A stretch of 64,000 nucleotides of DNA from Cyclina sinensis (lineage: Eukaryota; Mollusca; Bivalvia; Venerida; Veneridae), in NCBI GenBank assembly GCA_012932295.1, contig JAAONU010000011.1, positions 46,998,352-47,062,351 on the forward strand. The letters are read 5' to 3'. Positions 22,201 through 34,200 of the stretch are shown here, piece by piece. Each line of letters begins with the position of its first letter. Positions within the stretch are counted from its first letter, which is position 1. The notes beneath the pieces are model-generated. The model saw nothing but the letters and a program-made list of their open reading frames with translations. It did no database searches and was not told the origin of the DNA. The position numbers were made by a program, and so were the translations under genes.

Positions 22201-25200
22201 CAGCTGCAATGTATCTGAAAGCAGGTGACTATGTTTTGCATCTTTTCATGAAGTTTTTAATCTTTTTATCACCTCTCAACTACTGTTAACCCTCCTTTTT
22301 TTTTAAAACAAAAAGCTCTAACTTAAAATCTACTCTAGCAGAAAAAGGAAGACATCATTCAGCTGAAATGTTTAACTAAACCTCTATTACATGGAAGGGT
22401 CTTAAAAAGTCTGTTCTCCTGTGTGATATACTTACAAAGTTGTATGTACGAACTGTGTTATCACAGTTAGCTGTGTAGATGGTAGAAGAATCACACCAGA
22501 TCTGGGTAACTGTCTGAGTACACATGGTGATTTTACACAACTCACCAGTCTGAAAAGTTCAAGATTTATAAAGAAATCTTAATACTAATTTTAACATCCA
22601 ATTTCACTAGCAAATATAAAATATACTAAAATAACATAACAGGTCTTACATAAGTATTACAACTGTTCTTGTAGTGAAGATTAAAATTTGTAACATGCAT
22701 TTGACATTTGTTAAGTTTATATAGAATAAATTAAGATCTGCCTCATGTCTCATGACTAGCCACTAAACCATAGCTGATTTGCATTCAGATTATGTATCAT
22801 CAAGTTACTGAGAACTGTTGCCTGCAGATTTATAGATATGGGTTTGTATATAGCTGTTTGAATGATGAGAATGTTCATAAGAAGTATAAGTGTAGCATAT
22901 GTAAATCCTGCTATATTCGTACATTTTTATCTGTGTTAGTGGAACTGTGTCTTTAAAACTAATTTCAAACTTAATCAAAATGTTTCATTTCTCTCTGTTC
23001 TTAAAACAATTACAATACTAGTAAATTGGATCTTAAAGCAATTAAAAAAAATAAATTATTGTAAAAAAAGTTTTGTGTAAAGTTTATTTACCACTCACAA
23101 TCTCACCTTAAAGCATCCCTGCCATTTGAAGTTATCAGAATTATAAACTAAACAAAACTGACCATTATCTCTTCTATAACAGTAAGGATTTGGACCTGTT
23201 TTTAGTTAATGCAATTTACATACTCAGAAAATAATTTTTCGGTAGTGTACACTTACTGTTATAGAATGTATTGTTAAAGCCTGGTCTGGCCCTCCACTTA
23301 TCACCTTCTCTCCTAACACCTGAAAAAACCCACAGAAAACATAACTAACAAGCACACTGTTTCCACAGTTCATTATAAAATTGCACATTTATACATTGCC
23401 TGAAAAGCAAAAAAAACAAAAAGTTAGAATTGTATTTCATTTAACTTTCTTAAAGAAGAGCAGTCAAAAATTGTCTCCTGACACCTGAAATAGCAGAGAA
23501 TAAAAAACACAAGCTAAAAGGTTAAAACTTTATGTTATAAAGAGGTGGTCTCTACAAGGAAGTCAACATAACATTGTGATGATATACCATTTCTAAGCAA
23601 TGACAGTGTCTGAAAAGATACACACTTAACTGAGAAGTAAAATGAAAATGTTCTTCTCATAAAGCAAAAGTAGTTTATGAAATGCTCAAAATGACATAAC
23701 TCATAAAACTGCACATAATTTGCTTTCACTGAAGGCTGTGATTCTGAAACAGATGAGTGTGTCCAAATGTTTGAGATGGACACTGGGAATCTTACACCAA
23801 GGTGACTAATCTGCCAATTTAAAATAATACTGGAAAGAAAAAGAATGAAACAGAATAGCTTTTCTAACCTGTAAACACCGAGGAGGTTGTGTGTGTCCCT
23901 CGAGCATTGTGATCAGTAGACCTGTGATAGCATCAAGCACGTAGATAACTTTATCACCCGTGGCCAGACACAACATCTTAGTCATTCCTGCACTACTGCT
24001 TCCCAGGCTGTGGACAGCAGTGGTGGTGCAGGAGAAACAATTCAATTCCTTGTCAGTCTGAAATATACAAAAATTTGAACTCAAAAAAAAAGCCTAATTT
24101 TTCAGTTAACCAGTGAACTTTTCTTCGTCTACTGAGATACATGAAATTAATTAATGCAACTGATTCAAGGTTGTATATATTGTATTTTTCTCAATGATCT
24201 CTTGTTTTCCTTATTATACCATAGTACTTTTAAGAGTGGTTTAGACACATTACAAAAATGAAACTAACACAGTCTCTTTGGTATTTCTTTGGCAATATTG
24301 TCCAAAATTCAAAATTAAATATAATTCATATAACTTTTTTTAAAACAAACTGAAATGCTCCTGTTGCATTCTTCTTTCATTCTGATTTTTTTGTTGTTGA
24401 AATTTTAGAATAAATGGTTTCCATTTAAAGAATCTGCCAAAAAGACGACAAGCAATTTATATGCATTAAGATGAATTGTAAAAAAAATATGACCAAAATG
24501 AAACCTAAAGGTGTATCAATTAATGAAAGTGAAAACTGTAGTACCTTGAGACTTCTGACTGAGATCTCTCCATTAGACAATCCTACAAACAATCGTCCCC
24601 AGTTTTCATGAAGACACATCAGACGTTCCGTATAGTCAACGTTAGCCATATAGCTGAATTTCTGTAACAGAAATTACATGAAAAAGTATTTAATATACCA
24701 GTATGTCAAACCCATAAAGCAAAACAAGAATAAATGCTCAAATCTGTGGTTAAAGTATACAGCAATATTAATGCAGTCTTATTAACCTTTTAACAACAGT
24801 AAAGCAATTTTATTTTATGCCTACCAATGAAATATAGGGAAATATCAGTGAGATAAAAGTGATAATACACTGTTTTGAATCAGTTAATTACCATTTTGAT
24901 AATACATGTTTGTGCCCGAACTATTGAATATTGAGTATTAATCCGCTTTTATAATTAAAGAATGTATGGCAAAATTCAATAAATATTGATAAACTGTGTA
25001 GACAAAAATAAATATTATTTGATGAAAGTGTATTCAGTTTATTTCAGCAGAAGTAAAGTTATCATATGTATTGGAGATTGTCTGCACTTTATTTTGTGCG
25101 GAGTAACCAAAGTACGCATTAACTGATTTGGGGCTCACCATGGGGAATTTATTGAAGGCCCTGATTAAAAATGTCATAAAAAAACCCATTTTTGACGTGT

Positions 25201-28200
25201 TGGCATAAAATAAAAAGAAAATTTGTTTGTTTTTTAGTGGAAGATGGGAATTTTTTCATCTCGTGAACACCATATGTTGATATTTTCACTCGTGGCTGTG
25301 CCACTCGTGAAAATATCACATATGGTGTTCACTCGATGAAATAAATTCTCATCTTCCACAAAAACAAACAAATATCCTCTATGTCCTTCTATTTCTTCAG
25401 TCATTTTGTAGTAATAAAACATTTTTTTTCTTGTTACTCATGCTGCTATTACTTTGAAATTTCTACAGCTCATTCAGCAAAATTTTAAGATAATTATTAG
25501 AAAAAATCACTTAAAAAGAAATGACTGCTTTATGTATTATTTCATAAAATCTATTAATTGATTCGGGAGAAAATAAGTGGACTGAAGTTGTAATCTACCC
25601 ACAGAAATATATTCCTTTGATGTTCAATATCTTCATTAAAGCTAAGAAACCTTTCAATTTTACCTGGGGTTCAAAGAGGATAAGCTTTTTACATGTTCCT
25701 CCAGTATACAGAATATCTCCCCGGCCATCTACACTGGTAACATGTAAACAGTTCACTAAATACTGGGAGCAGTCTAATTCTTTCAATATACGACCAGTCT
25801 GAAAAATTAGATGTAAAATTATCATGATATTGGTTGCCCCTCTAGGACTCCATCCAATTGTTAATAATGTTCAATCACAGAAGTAAATCAAACAAAAGCC
25901 ACAAATAGGAACAGCAACTATTTCCAAAACTTACTACAGAAAATCTCGGTATTTTTCTTAAAGAGGATTGGTACTGTCAAAATATTCTGGTGCTAACCTT
26001 TATTGCTTGTTCAGCACTCTTCTAAGTGTTTCAGATCATATTAAATCTAATCAGTAGTTACTATAAAATATGAATGATAGTTTTTCTAAAACATAACCAT
26101 AATGTTATCCATCATGTAAAAGTCAAAGCTTCTGGCCTCCAGATTTTATCTTAAAATTGTTTTCCCCTCAAAATAACAGATAGTCAAAATATCATTTCAA
26201 AGACATAATTTATTAAAAAAATCATGTTAATAGCGGGATCTGAACTCATGACCCTCAAATAGATGAGCAATGAGCTAACTACTGTGCCATGGATCCTTTT
26301 CCTACTATTGCTCTTAGTCTACAATATATAGCAAGTCTTTACCCCCTGACTAACATGGTAAAATATCTAAAAATTAAAATATGAAAAACCATGTATTCCA
26401 AGTTTCAATGACAAAAATCAGTCAGCAACTAAGTTTTGATGCGTTCTTTACAAATTTTTTTAGAATTTCTTTATGTACAAACATTTTCTTTAATATGTAT
26501 CAGTGAACATTTGGTTGCTTTAACAGTACATTTTATCCTACCTTTAAGTCAAATCTTCTAACTTCACATCCATTGTAGCAAACGTACAGGTCACCTTTGA
26601 ATTCCTGTACAGCAGCAACTGACAATGACGGTCCTTTATAGCGTATAACCCTGTAGTGAAAAAAAAGGAACATCAAAATCTAAAACATTTATGTAAGACT
26701 GACACTCTTCTAATTTAGACTTGGTATTTAGAGACACCTTTTGCTGTTAAAATTAATTTTATACATGCTTCCTAACAGTTACAATGGCATTATTGTATAA
26801 CAGATCTTACACTTCATAATAATAACGAAAAAAAATGAAAGAAAGAAATTTACATTATTAAAATGAGTTGAACATCAAATACCAAATGCCTTCAAGCAGT
26901 TCACAGATGTACTCCAATTTAAGATAAAAATCACACTGACAGAAAGACTACAGGACACAGATGCTTCGTTATCATATAAAAACAGCACACTAACCTTTGT
27001 GTTTGACTTGCAGATCTGTCTTCACATGAATCTGAGGGAGTTTCTGTTTCCAACTGGACTTCATCAAGCAGTGACCTTGACCTTTTCAGTTCTGCTGCTT
27101 CTACAGGACGCGGTGTTCTATCTTCAGATCCAGACAGTACTAAATCTTCATCTGATTTAGTAGTAAGTCGAGGTGGAAGATGAATCTTATTGGAAGAACG
27201 AGATTCATTTTCACCCTCGGAGTTAGTGTCGGACTGAAGAATAAAACTTTCTTTCTGTTTACGACGAGACATTTGGTCCCTCTCTTTCTTGGATTTCAGT
27301 TTTTTCCTTACTGGTGAATTAAAGTCATGCATAACAGTTTTGGGACTGTTTCTTTCACTTGATTCAAGTTTATTCAACTTCACAAAACAATCTTTAACAG
27401 GACTAGTTCTTAAATCTGACAATGGCGTTCCATCAAATTTCACATTTGTGTCTTTAATCTCATTTTTTTCGGAATGTAAAGCTGAACTATCCTTTCCTGC
27501 TCTTGAAGTTTCAACATCTACATTTTGATTGTCACAAAAACGTTTAATTTGTTCTCCTAAAGAAAATGTACTTCTAGCACTATGAGATTCCAAATCACTC
27601 ATGTGAGTCAAAGTATGGGTGCTATTTGTTTTTGAGCTACCGTCGCTCTTATACCCAGCTTCCAATGCAAGATGAACCTCTTTAGGCCTAACCACTGGGG
27701 TACTTCCTGCATCTGGGGTTCTCCTGAACTGAGACATTGCTTCAGGTGAACTAAGAACAGTTATCATTAAATTTTTATTCTTATTTTCCTGAGACACTTG
27801 TCTTACGATAGATTCATAATCTGTCCCTTCTGGCAATGTACCCATATACTTCAATGAAACTGACTTTCTTTCTGAGTCACTACCGGTGTCTAGACTGAAT
27901 GTACTATCCCTTCTCTCTCTGTGTCCTGCTGAAGAGTCTCTAGATTCATTACTGGTTTGTTTATGTAGTGGTGAGGCTCCTTCGGGGATGGTTCCCTTTT
28001 CTATGGATTCTAAACTTTTATTCAGCAACTTTCCAATATCTCCATCACCTCTCATCAACGCATCCAGAGTCACAAAACCGACATGTTCTAAAGGTTTATT
28101 CAACATACTAATGGAGTTAGTAGAGTTGATATTGTCATCATTCTGTGACCTTTGTGCCAGATCTCCATCACTGCGTCTCTGTTCTTCCACATTTTTATCA

Positions 28201-31200
28201 CCCGCAGCATTTAAAAACACAGAGGTTGTGGTGTCTGAACTTCCACTTACAGCTTCTATTGATTTACTGAACAATTGACTTTCCTGATTGGTTTGACTTA
28301 CAGACGGCATTGGCCCAGCCTCAGAAATACTGGAAGTAAATGATCCACGTCTCTGAGGGTTTCTTTCACTATCCGGTTGTGAACCAGACTCCACGTTTGA
28401 ATATCCACCTACTGACGAGAGGTCCGACTGTCTTTGGGACATGAGGAACTTCAGCAAGACCGGATTCTCTAGTTGCATCTGTGTAAGGCTTCCAAGTAAA
28501 CCTGCTGTTGGTGTACTGTGAGAACAGGCTGAAGAACTTCTGCTCTCTGTAAATAAAGGCAAGCATTCAGATCTGCATGCAATAACATCTCCATATAAAA
28601 ACTATATTGCTCAGAAAAAAGACAAGAAATATAAGCACACAGTCATCGCCTAATTACCAATGTATAATGTTAATGAAAGGCTGCTTTATTTTCTTGACTA
28701 GTTGTCTTTTATGTAGAACTGACAGTATATATTTCTAAGAATCACATGCTCCATTTCTCTATAAAATGATTTGACAAAATTTTAAAGCTGGCAAGACTTT
28801 ATTTACTCATTTCATGAAACTGACGAATGTTAAATAAATCAAGAACAATATTTTTTTTTCTCCTGCACCTTTTCAAACTGAAAATTAGTCACTTAGCTCA
28901 AAATAGGCTTTTTATTTTCATTAAAATTTCAAAAACAGAAAAACTACACAGGAGATTCCATTGCACACCTTTCATTCAGACAAGTTCTTGTTGAGTGTCA
29001 TACAGGTTCTGTCTTAAAACTCACCTTCCAGAAGTTGCAATCTCTTTGTTCGGTAGGAACTCTCTTGCTCAACTAACTGAAAGAAGTAACAATCATCTGA
29101 TTATTGAAGACACACTCTGCATTTGTTTGGTTACAGTTACTTATTGTATGTTTATATATGTACTATACTTTGAAAAAGCTCTTATATTAAATAACCATCA
29201 TTAAATCACCTAGACACCAAAGCATAGACAAATTTATGATTGTGTAATATCACATTATTTGCAATAAAGTCTTCGGCAATCTTAGATATAATTCCAACTT
29301 GTAATTTCAAGATATTTGACTAGCAATATTTTTAGGGGGAGATAAGATTTACTTTCTTCAACATTTGCACCTTTATTACACAACAACAGAGCTTAACTCC
29401 TAACAAAATGCATTTCTTACAAAAATAAAACTGGCTTAAAGCAGCCTGGTATCATGATAAATATAAAGAAAGACACCTTTTCTTTTTCTTGTGAACATCT
29501 CCTTAGTTCCTGTGAAGCCTCTTCAATAAGACTCTTCAATTTGGAGATTTTCATGTCCACTGAACTGATCTCCTGCCTCACGCTCTCCTCCTGTATACTA
29601 ACACTGTACACTTCCTCCAAGATGGATGCCTGCGAAGTCTGTGAACTGTCTAAATGTTTTTCTAAAATTACAAACAGAATGATAGTCTAACTGGCAAACA
29701 GAAAATGTTTTCCTAATGAAAACAATCTAATCCTTTTTTAATTAAATATCTTTTGGTACACTTCAAGTTTTAATCCTTTCTAAGAATGGGAGGCAGAATG
29801 TAGCTGCCATAAAGTTAACAGAATTATTCTTTTTGTTTATTCTGCATTCATGAGGTAGAAAGTAAAATATTTATCATAATGTGTAAATGATGAAAATTAC
29901 ATCATTTCATCTTTGTACTGCATCATCCAACTTATTTTATTCAACATTTCCTAGGTGGTTACATGACAAACCTTTGGGCTGTGAGTATGTAGGAACATTA
30001 TCATTGGGTGTTGTTGATGAGGATTTATCTCCCCCTGATTCCACCTCTGGCGCTGGTACCCCATCCAGTATACTGGTTACCTTCTCCAAGGTGGTCCTTT
30101 CACCATCCTGAAAACATCATGACAAAATATCTATTGATCAAACTTAGCTTTGAGTACTTTTAATTAATCACAGTTTAAATCTATAATAATTCTAAAGAAC
30201 GTATTTCTAATATTTAGAAACACCTCTTGACACTAAGCATCAGAGAAGTAAAAACTGAATTCCCTATGAACAAATAATAATTTTCCTCAAGTGTCATTAA
30301 TCAATAATGGTTTTGATTTTTTTCTTCTTTGATTAATAAGCTTTGCACATTGTAAATATATTAGAGATTGCCAAGACTATTGCTTTGCTTTGTTCTGATT
30401 AAATTTCTTATAATTATTCTGTCTGTAAAGCTATAAATAATAAATAGACGAGTTCACTCATACGTTCAGACAAAATCTGTCATGCAGAACATAGGCACTC
30501 TATTATAAACTATGAAATCCTGGTTTCATTAAGTCACTGCCCTAAAGCATTAAAATAACTGCACAAGTAATTACCTCCAACTGCTGGGTTTTATATCTTT
30601 CTGAATCCCGCACCGGAAGTTCATCATTTCTGTATAAATTCTGCGTATGAATGCTCTTTCTTACTGGAGAGAATCTGCCAGAGCTCACATCTGTTTGTCT
30701 CAGATCCAAATTTTCACTAGTTAAACTTTCTCCCTGAGAAGTTTCTGCACCTAGCGTATCAGACCTTGAGTATTGCTCAGTACCACTGTTCCCTGCCGGC
30801 TTAATGAAGAAAGCTTTAGCTTTAGATAAAGCATTGCTCACTGCCTTATCATACTCATCATCAGGTTTTTCTTGTTTTATTCTCACCGCAGAGCTAGGCA
30901 ACGTCACAGATGCTGACAGATTTCGTGAACTACCCACTCTCCCTGAAGACATTGGCAAAGACGAAGTAAATCTGTGATCATTTTTAGATCCAAATTCTGA
31001 GTTTCCTGTTTTAGAATTCTCAACCTTTTCACTCCCTTTATCTCTTGGCAATCTGACTGTAAGATCTTCCATGTTTAAACCTTGTCCTGAATTAGTAATG
31101 TCTTTAGCATACACTTCTCTACCGACAAAGTCACCAGTTCCCTTTTCGGACCTTTCTTGTCGATATTTATCCCCAATTCTTACTCCTTGCTGATCCCCCA

Positions 31201-34200
31201 GAAACAAATTCGAAACAGGAGACCTGCTTCTTTCATGTCTTTTATGCTGTTTAAATTCACTGATTTCATTCTGTCCATGTACTTTCCGACCTCTATCTGG
31301 AGACATATAATTCAGCGGTGAACTTATTCTCTCATGTAACCCCCTTGTATTTTCCAAAGAACTGTCTGTTTGAACATTAAAACTCAGAGGTGATGGAGTC
31401 ACTACTGGACTGCCAGCCTTTCTGACTGGAGAAGAAACCCCTAAGTCACTAAGAACATTCATATCAAGTTCAGCATTTTCTGCACTAGCGTGTTCCAGAA
31501 GCCTTTCAAGTTCTGCGATATCGGGTTTCACGTCAGCTTCAATAATGTTTGCTATCTCTAACTGTACACTAGGTGCAAGAATTTCAATATTCACTTGTTC
31601 ATCTTGCCTGTCACTATTCGAACACAGATCTGAGAATTTCAGATTAAATCTAGGTAAGGACAACTTCTTCCTAGATTTTGCATGTTCTCTTAACATCTGA
31701 GCAAGCTGGTTACGTTCTTTAGTTGTTCTTGGAGAGTTCACCATTTTTAGCAGACTATTTGTGTCAGATGGTTGTGAGTACTTCCCCTGTGATGAACTTT
31801 GCTCTGCTGGGCTCTGCAACTGTCTGGTGGGAGAAAGGAGAGCTTCCTTCGCTTTATTTGTTGAGCCAATATTAGAATTCACACTGGATTCTATTTTGGC
31901 CCTTATAGAATCAATGTCAGCTCTTGTCTGTGCTATTCTTTCTGTAATACTTATTGTAGAACTGCCTGTTTGTACTGGGTCCTGTGCTACAGACACTGAG
32001 GAAGGTTTTGGAACATTAACAAGCTTCTCAGGTATCATTTGCCCTCTGTGTAACTCAGGCTCACTTGAACATTCTGCAGTTTGTTTCCCTGAAGTGGTCA
32101 AGAATTCTGTTGTTCCATCCGCCTTAAGAAATTCATTTTGTTTTTCCTTACTTGTAAAGTGGGCCACTTCAGCATCTAGTACTCCAGTTATATTTGCCTT
32201 ATTCTTTTCTGACAGTGTGTCAATCTTGTCATTAATTTCTTTTTGTTTCTCAAATTTCTTTTTCTTTTCCTCAGTTTGTTTTTTCTGTTTAGCTTTTTCT
32301 CTTTCATTCCGTAACTTTTTACACAGTCTTTCAGCCTTTTCTAGAACAGATTCAGTACTGTCTTTACTAATATTATTCTTTCTTTGAAGTCTAGGAGATG
32401 TCTTCGCTTTAACATTTCCAGCTTTCTTCTTACCTGTGTCAGTTCTGTTTGAGGTTTTACTAAGTTCTGATTCAGAGGAAGAATCTGGTACCATGGGACT
32501 TTTAGATCTTACACTTGTTTTTCCTTTAGAGGTCTTTGCTCTTCCTCTAGGACTCTGTGCTGAGGACCCTGTTGTTGAAGTGACCTGCTGTTGGTCCGAC
32601 CAAGAAACCCTCTTATCAGAGTTTCTTGATGACGGTCTTTCTGTATCAAACATTTCTAAATCCATACCTCTGTGTCTGTCCCTACTGGAACTGCGACTTC
32701 TTGGTCTCTGGTTTGCTTCGTCATTTATCAGACTAGACGATATATCTGTTTTGTTTGTAGTGCTAGACGGTGAAAAGTTTGAGTCTTTAGCTAATCTACG
32801 TCTCGTTTTACCTGGTGCAATACTATCATCAATTTCAAGTCGCCTTTTCAAACTAGAGTCAGAGGACGACGTACTCTCAGGGGAGTTGTTGTCGTAAGAG
32901 TGAGAACGTCCCGCACCTCTCTTCTTCCTGAACACACCTCTTCCTCTCTCATACGTATCATCTTGAAAATCATTTCTTCCCGTATCACTTAATCGCAAAT
33001 TATCATTATACCTGCTGCTATCAAAGCTTCCTCTTCTTGCCCTGTTATTTCTGTAATTTTCCCCTCTCATATCTTTATGCCAATGATAACGATCATTTCT
33101 AAACCCAGAATTATCACCATGTATTTCACTGTAAAATGAATTATCATTCCAGTTAATATCTTGAAAATTGTCTACAAAAAACTGTTCTTGGTTTGCACTT
33201 ATATCATTACGAACCACTTCTCTTTCTGCTACATGGTAATTTGGTCTCGTATCACTATTGGTTCTTAAATGACCTGGACGGCCTTGTGGGACTTTAAAGT
33301 TGTCTATCTGTTCCTTATTTTTCCAAACATGTTTACTGAATGCTTTGTCCTTCTCAATCCAGTCTAGCCATGGATCAACATTTTCTCTTATTCGTTGCTG
33401 AGATGCTGAAGTATCAATGTCCATTAAATATGGAGGTTTCTCCATGTACATATCTGGCTGTGAGAATGATCTTGCATGCTTATTGGCTGAAAGGTCACTA
33501 CCCCTGTGTCCATTAAAATTCTGATATCTACGACCTTGAAATTCATGTGCCATGTGTTCTAGATAGTCTTGTTCCACTGGGCGATTGAACTCTGGAGGAA
33601 TGTCTTGTTCTTTTGACAACAGGTCACTTTGTCTGAAATTACAGATTCAATAATCCAGAAACAAAAATTATTATATATCCATAACCATGTAAACTTCAAA
33701 ATTCATCAGCAGAAAAAAATGAATCTTCAGTCATATCTGCTGCCAGATTTAAATTACAAAAGATGAATCCTGTTTTCGAAACTTCCCTATTTCATCTGCT
33801 GTCAGACATATATTTTCAAACACATTTTCTATAAACTAATTATTATGAACAAGAGATTTTTGTAAAACATACATGCCCCCCTAGCACCGTGTGCCTAGAG
33901 GCAGCCAAAGAAGTATAGGAAGATAGAAGAAGGACAGGAACTTGTGTCAGTACATTAAGCTGAGGATGCCAGGGGTTTAGATGAATGAGAGGAACTGAAA
34001 ATTATGTCAATGACATAAAATGTATAAAGTTCAATTACTGGAGAACATGGAAGAGTACATGAACTGCATGGGTAGGTAGGTAAGTGGGAGGGTAGGTAGG
34101 TAGGAAGTTTTGAGGGAGAAAGGCTCAAGAGTTCTCTAGTTATCAATAAGAATCTGTTTTCCTAGACCCAAGCATTCTCTAGTTATTCGTCAGAAATCAT

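Noticed and set aside
31761..32897. Long plus-strand open frames of 208 and 153 codons
   Set aside because: They lie antisense to ZNF106 exon 4, whose low-complexity codons keep the opposite strand open. They have no splice context or recognisable motif.
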